Below, one piece after another: positions 32,956-40,823 of a stretch of 64,000 nt of DNA. Source of the stretch: JADGRB01 sp036267635 (GTDB lineage: Bacteria > Myxococcota_A > Polyangia > Fen-1088); contig DATAVR010000109.1 in assembly GCA_036267635.1 (NCBI GenBank), positions 1 to 64,000 on the forward strand, in the 5' to 3' direction. Position numbers and translations under genes: made by a program. How positions within the stretch are numbered: position 1 is the first letter of the stretch; each line of letters begins with the position of its first letter. Below the pieces are notes generated by a model. It did not search any database, was not told the DNA's origin, and saw only the letters and a program-made list of their open reading frames with translations.

Positions 32956-35442
32956 ATGCTTAGGTTCACCAGCCCGGTGAGCGAAGAACGAGGACGAAGG
33001 TACGCTCCTCTCCTGCGGGCGGGGGTCATCGCGCTGAGAGTCGCCGGGGTCATCGCGGCGTTGGTCGCGGTTTCTCTCGGGGCGGCGATGCTGGCTCTGC
33101 AAACGCGCTGGGGCGGCGAGCGTCTGCGGCGAGAGCTGGTGGCGCGGGTCAACCATCAGATCCAGGGGGAGCTCGGGGTGGGGCGACTCGCCTTCGGCGG
33201 CGACCGCCTGGTCGTTTGGAACGTGACCCTGCGCGACCCCGAGGGGAACCAAGTCGCGCAGGTGGCGCGCGCCGAGGTCGACTTCCGCGTCGCGCGTCTC
33301 CTGTGCGAGGAGGTGCGGTTGACCGCGGTGGTCGTCGAGTCGCCGCGCCTGATGGCCGACAGCGGCCCCGCAGGGCTGAACCTGTCGCGGGCCCTCGCCC
33401 CGAGAAAAAGGGCTCCCGCGCCGCCGCCCCCGAAGCCCAAGGGCCACCAGGAGGGCTGGGTGATTCGCCTCGATCGCTTCGAGCTTCGAGACGGTGCCCT
33501 CTTCTTGGCGTCGACCGGCGGGGCGCAGCGCAAGGAGACGCTTCACCTCGAAGGGTTGCAGTCGTTCGTGAGTCTTCGCTACGCCACGGGCAACGGGTCG
33601 ACCGATCTCGTTTTCCGGCTGAATGGCCGGAGCGTCCTGGCCCCCGTCGGGCCGCTGGCGATCAATGCCGAGGCGCGCGTTCGCGGGAGCCAGACCCACC
33701 TCGCGGCCGACGGCCGCTTGCTGGGTGGAACCGTCGAGGCGCGCGCGGAGGTCGACAGCGAACATCTGGAAGCCGCCGACCTGCTGGTCGCGATCGCCAT
33801 TCCCCGAACAGAAGTGGCAGGCTTCGGCTGGGGCCCGCTGCGGATCGACGGGCGGGCGCGCCCGGGAGCGATCCCGACGCTGGATCTGTCGCTGGCGATC
33901 CCGGGCCTGGAGCTGACCGCCAAGGGCGAGGGCAAAGCCGGCGAAACGGCTGGCGGGACGGGCGTCTTCGAGCTCGAGAGCCGACTCTCGCTCGACGACC
34001 TCGCGCGAACCGGCCAGGCGGCGCAGGCTCTGACCGCGGCGGTGGTGCCACCTCTGGCAGGTCACGGTGAGCTCCGCCTGACCGTCGGAGGGCCCCGCTC
34101 CGGCGCGCCCACCGGCTGGAGCGCCAGCGGTAAAGGGCTGTTCGGTCGCCTGCGATTCGCGGAGACATCCATCACCGACCTGTCGATCGACGGTCACGCC
34201 GGCCAGCTGGCGAAGATTCCGGGCGAGGTCGATCTGACCATCGCCGCCGCGTCGGTGGTCACCGGAAGCAGCAAGCTCGGCCGGATCGAGCTCGTCGCCA
34301 AGGTTCGCCGGCAGGCGATCTCCCTCGCCGCCAGTCTGGCTTCGCCCGAGCCGATCCGTCTGGCGCTGGCGGGGCAGATCGACGGCGATCGGCGGGGGCT
34401 GGCGCTGTCGCGTCTGTCTCTCTCCTATCCCAAAGTGGAGTGGCTCTCGGAAGGGACCAGCCGGCTCCGTTTCGACGACCAGAGGCTCTCCCTCTCGGGC
34501 CTGCGCCTGCACGCGCAGGATCAGGAGCTGACGCTGAACGGATCCAAGGACGACGGGCGCCTCGACGCGCACCTCGCGCTGACGAGGTTCCGCCTCGACC
34601 TGCTGCCGGCGCTGGTCGTCCCCCGCGACCTGAACCTGGGCGGGTTGGTCGACCTCGACGTCGAGGCGAGCGGCGAGGTGAGCAATCCCAAGCTGGTCGC
34701 GCGGCTTCGATTGGACCAGGGACGCCTCAGGACGTTCTCCAGGATAGGCGCCGCGATCGACGCCACGCTGGCCGATCAAAAGGTCGACTGCACCATGAGT
34801 GTCCGCGCGCCCTCCTTGGAAATGAACGGCCGTTGTCACCTGCCGGTCGATCCGGTCGCGGGTGGCCCGCTCGACCTACGCCTCGCCGTCGAGCGCCTCG
34901 ACCTGGCCGAGGCGCTCCGAGGCTCGGGAATGACGCCGGAGCTGGCCGGTCGAATGACCGCGCGGCTGCGGATCACTGGCAGCGCCGCCAGCCCGAAGGT
35001 CGTGCTGACCGTCAACGGACGCGACCTGAACGTCAAGCGCCCCGGCGGCGCGGCCCCAGGTCCGAGCGCCATCGACATGGGCCACGCCAGCATCTATTTG
35101 ACCTACGGGGACCGCGCGGCACACGCCGACGTCGATTTCGCGTCGGCGCAAGGCGGCCAGCTCCGCGTCGACGCGGCCGCCAGGGTCGACCTGTCTTATC
35201 CGGCCGTCAGCGAAGGCATCGACCTGAAGACGCTCCCGGTTCACGGCAAAGTCGTGGCCAAGGACTTCCAGGTGGCCTGGATCGCGCCTTTCAACGATCG
35301 GCTCGAGACGCTGGGCGGCCGAGTCAGCGCCGACGCCCAGGTTGCGGGAACCGTCGGCAACCCGCAGTTCATCGGCGACGTTCGCTGGAAGAACGGCAAG
35401 GTGGTCACCGTTCGGTCACCGAAGCCGCCGGCGCGACGCTAG
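32956..35442 (+). CDS. AsmA/TamB-like envelope protein
   Basis: A large 828-aa protein: one N-terminal membrane helix (VIALRVAGVIAALVAVSLGA), then a long periplasmic stretch of repeated strands with the AsmA/TamB look, e.g. LVVWNVTLRDPEGNQVAQVA, LNLSRALAPRK, ALFLASTGG, and near the end VSADAQVAGTVGNPQFIGDV. Such proteins form hydrophobic grooves that carry lipids between membranes. It stops soon after the G-T-x-x-N-P-x-F-x-G block, where full TamB proteins continue for a further barrel-facing part, so it is either a short AsmA-like version or truncated. GTG at 32947 is an alternative start. Two envelope proteins lie convergent downstream. Confidence 0.82.
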   Translation: MLRFTSPVSEERGRRYAPLLRAGVIALRVAGVIAALVAVSLGAAMLALQTRWGGERLRRELVARVNHQIQGELGVGRLAFGGDRLVVWNVTLRDPEGNQVAQVARAEVDFRVARLLCEEVRLTAVVVESPRLMADSGPAGLNLSRALAPRKRAPAPPPPKPKGHQEGWVIRLDRFELRDGALFLASTGGAQRKETLHLEGLQSFVSLRYATGNGSTDLVFRLNGRSVLAPVGPLAINAEARVRGSQTHLAADGRLLGGTVEARAEVDSEHLEAADLLVAIAIPRTEVAGFGWGPLRIDGRARPGAIPTLDLSLAIPGLELTAKGEGKAGETAGGTGVFELESRLSLDDLARTGQAAQALTAAVVPPLAGHGELRLTVGGPRSGAPTGWSASGKGLFGRLRFAETSITDLSIDGHAGQLAKIPGEVDLTIAAASVVTGSSKLGRIELVAKVRRQAISLAASLASPEPIRLALAGQIDGDRRGLALSRLSLSYPKVEWLSEGTSRLRFDDQRLSLSGLRLHAQDQELTLNGSKDDGRLDAHLALTRFRLDLLPALVVPRDLNLGGLVDLDVEASGEVSNPKLVARLRLDQGRLRTFSRIGAAIDATLADQKVDCTMSVRAPSLEMNGRCHLPVDPVAGGPLDLRLAVERLDLAEALRGSGMTPELAGRMTARLRITGSAASPKVVLTVNGRDLNVKRPGGAAPGPSAIDMGHASIYLTYGDRAAHADVDFASAQGGQLRVDAAARVDLSYPAVSEGIDLKTLPVHGKVVAKDFQVAWIAPFNDRLETLGGRVSADAQVAGTVGNPQFIGDVRWKNGKVVTVRSPKPPARR

Positions 35443-35450
35443 ACAACCCG

Positions 35451-35885
35451 TCACCTGGATGAGGAGGCCGGCCGCTCGCGCGGATGAGTGACGGTCTCAA
35501 AGATCAAATCGAGGTCCAGGCCCAGGTGGCGAACCGTCTCGTAGCTCGGCAAGCCGGTGGGCGGAAGCCCCTCCTGCTTCTGGAATCTTCGGAGCGCGTC
35601 GCGGGTCTGGGGGTCGAGCTGACCGTCGGTCCGTTCGCCGCCCAGGAATCCCTTTTTCTGAAGACGCCGCTGGATCCTTCGCTCGGCGCCGTCACGCAGA
35701 ATCCCGTGAGCGGAGCCGGAGATCGGGATCCCGGTCTCCGCAGCCTGCTCGCGCTCGGGCTTGGTCGGCGGCACCGCCGCAGGCGGTGGAGGGGTCGCGC
35801 GCGTGTGGGCGCACCCGTCTCCCAGGCTCAGGCCGGCGCCCAGCGTGATGACGGCGGTCAGACCGACGAGGCGTTGTCCGGTCAT
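35451..35885 (-). CDS. Peptidoglycan-binding-domain protein
   Basis: A 144-aa exported protein. N-terminal signal-like helix (RLVGLTAVITLGAGLSLG) with a Cys in GDGCAHT that may be lipidated, a Pro/Ala linker, then a PG_binding_1-type domain: RRIQRRLQKKGFLGG, DGQLDPQTRDALRRFQKQEG, LPPTGLPSYETVRHLGL. It should hold the outer membrane or a partner to the cell wall. It overlaps the DUF748 gene stop by four bases (ATGA), so the two are co-translated. Confidence 0.83.
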   Translation of the reverse strand: MTGQRLVGLTAVITLGAGLSLGDGCAHTRATPPPPAAVPPTKPEREQAAETGIPISGSAHGILRDGAERRIQRRLQKKGFLGGERTDGQLDPQTRDALRRFQKQEGLPPTGLPSYETVRHLGLDLDLIFETVTHPRERPASSSR

Positions 35886-37009
35886 GGCGAAGCCGGGGGC
35901 GAGGGGCTGTGACTCTCCGACGGTGACGTCGGCGCGGCCGGGGCGGGCGGCGCGGGCGGCTGTTCCACTGTCTTGGGCGGAAGATAGGCGTATCCGGAGG
36001 TGAGCCCCTCGACGAAGGCATTGCGCAGCACCCCGAAGATGGCCGGCCAGAGCTCGACGTCCGGGCCGGTGAGCGTTCCTTTGATCGGGATGACCGTCGC
36101 CACGGCGTTGCGGCCATGAACCCGGTCGGAGAAGAGCCTCACGGTCAGATCGGTGACCCAGGCCTTGAGCACGCTGAATGGGTTCTTGTCGCTGGGGCGG
36201 ATCTTGACGTTTTTCAGCACCGGCTTCACACCGCCGGTCAGCGTGCCGTTGCGGCAGTCGAACTCCACGAAGATGTCGATCGTGCCTTGCGGGGCCTGGA
36301 GCTTGGTCGCCGGCTCGATGAATCGATAGAGCTCCGACGTCTCGAGCCCCACCACCGCGGCTCGCCCCGAGAAGGTCAGCCCCCTCTCGAAGGGATCGGC
36401 CGTGATCAGGATGGAGACCGCGCCGCTGCGGGCGAGCGTGGCGCTGGCGGTGAGGAGGACCGGCCTGCCCTCGGTCAGGCGCACGCGGTTGGTGAGGTTC
36501 TCGACCGACAGCTGGAGATCGTGCATCCAGATCTCGGGGCGTTCCTTGCGGCTGGTGTCGACGAAGGCGACCTGGCCGTCGAGGATGTCGATGTGGTCGA
36601 CCTCGAGCGGCGTGATCCGGTGCAGCAGAGCGTTCAGGTCGACGACCTCGCTCGCCGGCGCCGGTCGATCTTTCTGGTGATCCGCGGCGGCATCCTCCGG
36701 CGGCGGGGCAGCATGGAAGATGCGGATCTTGGGCTGGACGAGCTTGATCGCCGAGACCACCGCCCCGCCCTCCTTCCGCCCCTTGACCTCCACCTCGGCC
36801 CACTCGGCCTCGAGCACGTGGCTGCGCTCCGCTTCGGTGCGGGCCCCCGGAGACGGATCGTGCGGCGCTCGAGCATTCGCGCTCTGGGCGGGCGCCGGTG
36901 CATGGTGAGCGCAGCAAACGCCGCCTGTGAGGGCGAGGGCGATGAGGGCGCGCGACCATCCGGTCTGCTGCGACCGGCCACTTTCAGCAGGTGGGACCTG
37001 TCGCGGCAC
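35882..37009 (-). CDS. DUF748-domain envelope protein
   Basis: About 375 aa with an N-terminal hydrophobic helix and Cys pair (ALIALALTGGVCCAHH), then an AsmA-like DUF748 domain: the hallmark LHRITPLEVDHIDILDGQVA, FVDTSRKERPEIWMHDLQLS, VENLTNRV, and VRIRP-type text in KNVKIRPSDKNPFSVLKAWV. It ends in a Pro/Ser/Ala-rich tail. GTG start chosen; the frame is open upstream but that part is anti-sense to the next gene. DUF748 proteins are periplasmic and of uncertain function; pairing with a peptidoglycan-binding protein and a neighbouring AsmA-like protein suggests envelope lipid handling. Confidence 0.8.
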   Translation of the reverse strand: MPRQVPPAESGRSQQTGWSRALIALALTGGVCCAHHAPAPAQSANARAPHDPSPGARTEAERSHVLEAEWAEVEVKGRKEGGAVVSAIKLVQPKIRIFHAAPPPEDAAADHQKDRPAPASEVVDLNALLHRITPLEVDHIDILDGQVAFVDTSRKERPEIWMHDLQLSVENLTNRVRLTEGRPVLLTASATLARSGAVSILITADPFERGLTFSGRAAVVGLETSELYRFIEPATKLQAPQGTIDIFVEFDCRNGTLTGGVKPVLKNVKIRPSDKNPFSVLKAWVTDLTVRLFSDRVHGRNAVATVIPIKGTLTGPDVELWPAIFGVLRNAFVEGLTSGYAYLPPKTVEQPPAPPAPAAPTSPSESHSPSPPASP

Positions 37010-37055
37010 AATAACTGAAGGCGAACATAGGGGCGCTTGACCGTCTGTCCAGGCT

Positions 37056-39155
37056 CTACTCGCCGTCGAAGTCGCCGGGGAGGCCGGTCCCGTCGCCGTC
37101 GTTCGAGATGTTCCCGGAGGGGACCGGATAGTCGCCGCTGTCCGGGCTGGGCGTGCCGAGCACTCCCGGCGGGATGCCGTGATAGACGATGTCGCCGCCG
37201 TTGCCGTCGTGGACGCCGCCGCGCGCGACCAGCGTCCCGTCGTTCTCCATCCAGTTGCAGGTGTTCCCGTGGGCGCCGTCGCAGTTGAGGAAAATGGAGA
37301 TCTCCTCCTGGTGGTCGGGGAAGGACGCCACCAGACCCTGGATGCCGTCGTTGCGGCCACTCCCACCGGTCGCTCCGTCGCCGCCCGAGGCGTCCATCAT
37401 CCCGGTGGTGGCGACGAGGAGGTTCCCTTTGCAGACCGTGGTGGCGTTGTTGTTGTTGTCGGTGAAGAAATAGATCATCCCGCCCGCGCCTCCGACGCCG
37501 CCTGCGTCGGGGGCGTCGCCGCCCCGCACCGAGATCGTCCCCGCGATCGTCGCGTCGCCGTCCTTGGTCCAGAACCAGACGTGTCCGCCGCCGCCGGCGG
37601 TTCCGCTGCCGCCGGAGGCGCCCCCTTCGACGGTGATTTTGGCGGCCAGGTCGATCAGGACCGCCCCGTCGGTCGGGATGAGCTCCATCTGGACGCGACC
37701 GCCGTCGGCGCCGTTGCCGCTGCCGCCCATCATGATCGAGCCGCCGCTGGCGTCGATTTCGCCGGTGACGTGGACGCTCCCGCTGCCGGGATCGGTGCGC
37801 GAGCTCCCGTTGAGGAGGCCGCCGGTGCCAGGTGTCGACATCGAGTTGCCGCCCCGAAGATCGAGCGCCATCGGCCCGGCGACGTCGATGTTGCCGGTGG
37901 CCGGCTCGGGCGTGACGGTGCCTCCGGCGCCGGCCGACGCCACGCCGTCGCCACCGCTGGCGACCACCGGAACGAGGACCGAGATCGTCGGAGGCGGCGC
38001 CGTCTCGCCGACGTGAACCCCGCCCGCCGCGCCGCCCGCCACGGTCGCTCCCGCAGAGGCCGCGGTCGCGGGTCCACCGCGCGCGTCGATGACACCGCCC
38101 AAGGTCACCGCGCCGTTGGCGTTGACCGTCAGGGCAGCAGCGCCGCCGCCTTGCGCCGTGCGGGCGGCGGTGGCGACCGCCGCGCCGCCGCGCAGGCGTA
38201 CGACGCCGGCGACGCCGATGGTCCCTCCGGCCTGCAGCGTGAGCCCACCGGCGGCGCCGCCGGTAACGGGGCCCGTCCCGCTGGCGTTGCCACCGGAGGC
38301 GTCGACGGTGCCGGTGAGGGCGATCCCCTGCGTTGCTTGAATCGAAACCGCGCCGGCCGCGCCCCCGGTGCTGGGGCCGTCACCGCCGGCGCTCGACAGG
38401 CCACCGGTGACGACGACCTGCTGGGCCACCAGACGGACGCTGCCACCGGCCTGGCCGGCGCCCGCCGTGCCGCTCGCGTCGAGCGTGCCGGTCAGGTAGA
38501 GCGTGCCGCTCACCTCGAGGTCGATCCCCTGATGCGCGGCTCCGAGATCAGCCGTTCGCAGGCTCCCCGTCAGGTAGAGATCGCCGCCGACGGTGATCTT
38601 GCGGACCGCGTCGGTTCCCCCCGTCGTCGTCTGGCTGCCAGCGAGCGCGGCGTCGCCGGTGATGGTTACGTCGGCCGCCAGCATGGCAGAGCCGATCGCG
38701 GTGGCGGCCGTGGGTGTGGCGGGGACAGAAGGCGCCGCCACCGCGGGCTGCGCCGGATCGAAGTCGGTGTCTCCCGACGAGATCAGGTGGACGACGCCAC
38801 CCGCCTGCCCCTGACCGCCCGCGGACAGCGCTGTTCCGCCCTGCACGCTCAGCGTCGGCTGCGCGAGCTCGACCCAAAGAGCGCTCTGGGTCCCGCCGGA
38901 TCCGCCGCCGCCGGAGCCTCCAGCGACCGAGCCGTCGGGACTTCCGCCGCCCGCGCTCCCGATGCCGCCGCCGCCGTCGGAGGAGCCGGCGCCGCTTCCG
39001 CCGGTGGAACCGCCGGTCGTCTCGCCGGCGGGGGAGGTTGCGTTGCCGCCGCAGGCCAGCCCGGCGGCGGCCAGCGCCCCCAGCGCCAGGAAAAGACTCC
39101 GCTTGGCGCCGCCACCCGTTCCCCTCGACCCCGTCCCGAGCCAGATCATTCCCAT
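37056..39155 (-). CDS. Gly-rich repeat lipoprotein, predicted beta-helix
   Basis: A 699-aa secreted protein with signal peptide and lipobox-like LAAAGLACGG, a Gly/Ser linker, then many imperfect repeats of the type GTxDASGG...GGxAGxxxLxAxGxI (e.g. GIALTGTVDASGGNASGTG, AGGLTLQAGGTIGVAGVVRL, GAVTLGGVIDARGG). This is the pattern of right-handed beta-helix/adhesin-like proteins. The last 150 residues are less repetitive (MIYFFTDNNNNATTV; ISIFLNCDGAHGNTCNWMEN). It begins 16 bases after the stop of the CotH gene upstream, so the two form an operon; it might be that kinase's substrate. Function unproven. Confidence 0.82.
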   Translation of the reverse strand: MGMIWLGTGSRGTGGGAKRSLFLALGALAAAGLACGGNATSPAGETTGGSTGGSGAGSSDGGGGIGSAGGGSPDGSVAGGSGGGGSGGTQSALWVELAQPTLSVQGGTALSAGGQGQAGGVVHLISSGDTDFDPAQPAVAAPSVPATPTAATAIGSAMLAADVTITGDAALAGSQTTTGGTDAVRKITVGGDLYLTGSLRTADLGAAHQGIDLEVSGTLYLTGTLDASGTAGAGQAGGSVRLVAQQVVVTGGLSSAGGDGPSTGGAAGAVSIQATQGIALTGTVDASGGNASGTGPVTGGAAGGLTLQAGGTIGVAGVVRLRGGAAVATAARTAQGGGAAALTVNANGAVTLGGVIDARGGPATAASAGATVAGGAAGGVHVGETAPPPTISVLVPVVASGGDGVASAGAGGTVTPEPATGNIDVAGPMALDLRGGNSMSTPGTGGLLNGSSRTDPGSGSVHVTGEIDASGGSIMMGGSGNGADGGRVQMELIPTDGAVLIDLAAKITVEGGASGGSGTAGGGGHVWFWTKDGDATIAGTISVRGGDAPDAGGVGGAGGMIYFFTDNNNNATTVCKGNLLVATTGMMDASGGDGATGGSGRNDGIQGLVASFPDHQEEISIFLNCDGAHGNTCNWMENDGTLVARGGVHDGNGGDIVYHGIPPGVLGTPSPDSGDYPVPSGNISNDGDGTGLPGDFDGE

Positions 39156-39171
39156 CTGATTCCTTTCGTTC

Positions 39172-40644
39172 TCATCGGGCGTCGCCGCCGCCGTCCGCGC
39201 CGCCGCCGTCTGCGCCGCAGCCCTCGTCGACTTCGCCGTTGCAGTTGTCGTCGATTCCGTTGCCGCAGATCTCCGGCGCGCCGGGATGAACGGCGGCGTT
39301 GCCGTCGTCGCACTCGTCGCACCAGCGGTAGCCGTCGCCGTCCGCGTCGGTCACCACGCTGGCCACGCCTCGCTCGCAGTCGACGAACGTCTGCAGATAG
39401 GCGGCGCGGCTGGCGATCACGTCGCGCGCGGCGCCGGTCGCCTGCTGGGTCGCATCGGGCATGGCCCAGTTCGCCCAGGCGTGCGGATCGCTGGTGGCGG
39501 CGTCGGAGATCTGTTGCGACCAGCTGTCGATCCAGCCCTGGATCTCCCCGACGTTCCACTTCGCCAGCAGGCCGGCGATCGCCTCGGCGTACTTGGCGCG
39601 CCAGCTGGCGTCGCTGAAGACGGTCATCCATTTGTCGCCGGGAGTCGGCGCCGGCTTGGCCCGGGCGTACCACCAGAAGATCGGGTGGTCGGTGGCGCCG
39701 ACCTGATCGAACGTCACCAGCCAGTCGAGCGTCGAATCGAGATCGTCGGAGAGGAAGAGGTAGCCGGCCGCCCCCTGGTCGTAGAGATAGAAGTTGTGCG
39801 AGCCGCCGTAATAACCGTCAGAGTCGTTGAGCAGGGCCTCGGCGGCCCAGGAGGTGAGGGAGTCCTCGATGTCGACGATCGCCGAAAGCGACGCCAAATC
39901 CTTCGCGCCATCGAACTGCAACAGGCGCGTGTAGTTGGGGCTCGCCTGGTTGGTCTCGGCTTGCGCGGCCCCCTTCCAGAGATCGCCGGACGGGTTCAGA
40001 GGGAAGAACTCGCTGACCACGCGGTTGCCGACGCTCTCTTCGAGCGAGTAGAGGCCGTAGTACGCGCCGTTGATCTCCAGGCGCGCGCTGGTCGAGCAGG
40101 GGGCGAGCAGGCCGACCTGCCGCAGCCAGTGCTCGGAGACCCGATCGTGGAGGAAGGTCCAGTCCGAGCGGGGCATGTCGAACACCAGCTTGCTGACGCC
40201 GTGGAACTTGCCGTTCGGGTCGGTCTGATCGAACGACACCGAGAACTGCATCTTGGCGCGATCGCCGTCGAACATGACCGTCTGCGCCCAGGAGGACTGA
40301 CCGTGCAGCTTGATGGCCGCGTCGGTGACGGTCTCGCTCCCGAGGTGAAAGGTGACCGGGTGGTAGACGGCAAAGTCCACGCCGCTCTCGAGCGCGGTCA
40401 GATTGTTGAACTCGGCCTCCATGGCCGACCATTCGTCGGCGCTGATGTCGATCGCGTAGGTCTGGAGCGTCCCCTCGTCGAAGAGATCGGCGCAGGCGAG
40501 CGGACCCCCGCCGTCAGCCGCGACGGCGGTTCCCGCGTCGTCGTTTGGGGCGGGCGTTCCGGCGTCGAGCCCGCCGGGCTGCGCGGCGCCGCCGCCGCAA
40601 TCGAGGAGCAACGGGACGAGAAAAATCGGGAACCAGGTTTTCAT
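39172..40644 (-). CDS. CotH-family protein with MopE-like metal-binding tail
   Basis: A 490-aa secreted protein, signal peptide with Cys (FPIFLVPLLLDCGG). The CotH region runs from about residue 45 (YAIDISADEWSAMEAEFN) with IKLHGQSSWA, KLVFDMPRSDWTFLHDRVSE, YGLYSLEESVG, and the acidic LFLSDDLDSTLDW, where CotH kinases keep their metal-binding Asp residues. The last 60 residues carry a MopE-type motif: DADGDGYRWCDECDDGNAAV, HPGAPEICGNGIDDNCNGEV. CotH proteins are atypical kinases that phosphorylate secreted Ser residues. Divergent from the other CotH gene; followed by the Gly-rich repeat gene. Confidence 0.9.
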   Translation of the reverse strand: MKTWFPIFLVPLLLDCGGGAAQPGGLDAGTPAPNDDAGTAVAADGGGPLACADLFDEGTLQTYAIDISADEWSAMEAEFNNLTALESGVDFAVYHPVTFHLGSETVTDAAIKLHGQSSWAQTVMFDGDRAKMQFSVSFDQTDPNGKFHGVSKLVFDMPRSDWTFLHDRVSEHWLRQVGLLAPCSTSARLEINGAYYGLYSLEESVGNRVVSEFFPLNPSGDLWKGAAQAETNQASPNYTRLLQFDGAKDLASLSAIVDIEDSLTSWAAEALLNDSDGYYGGSHNFYLYDQGAAGYLFLSDDLDSTLDWLVTFDQVGATDHPIFWWYARAKPAPTPGDKWMTVFSDASWRAKYAEAIAGLLAKWNVGEIQGWIDSWSQQISDAATSDPHAWANWAMPDATQQATGAARDVIASRAAYLQTFVDCERGVASVVTDADGDGYRWCDECDDGNAAVHPGAPEICGNGIDDNCNGEVDEGCGADGGGADGGGDAR

Positions 40645-40823
40645 CCTTGTCCCGACAGACCTCAGCAATTTGGATGCCTACGAATTTTGCGGAGCAATCG
40701 TTGGACCGGGACCGTGGACGTTTCTTCGGCGTAACGGGCGGCGGCCGCTCGGGCACCGAATCCGACTTTTTTCCGGTTTTGCCGCATGGAGCGCTGGCCG
40801 CGGAGTTGCTTGGTCTCGAATGC

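Noticed and set aside
32767..34839. 690-aa antisense frame over the AsmA-like gene
   Set aside because: Crosses the GlsB-type gene and has no recognisable domain; the plus-strand AsmA-like protein is convincing.
37179..39617. 812-aa antisense frame over the Gly-rich repeat gene
   Set aside because: An effect of GC-skewed repeats; the minus-strand protein has a signal peptide and regular repeats.
39286..40734. 482-aa antisense frame over the CotH-MopE gene
   Set aside because: No domain and no start signal; the CotH frame is complete.
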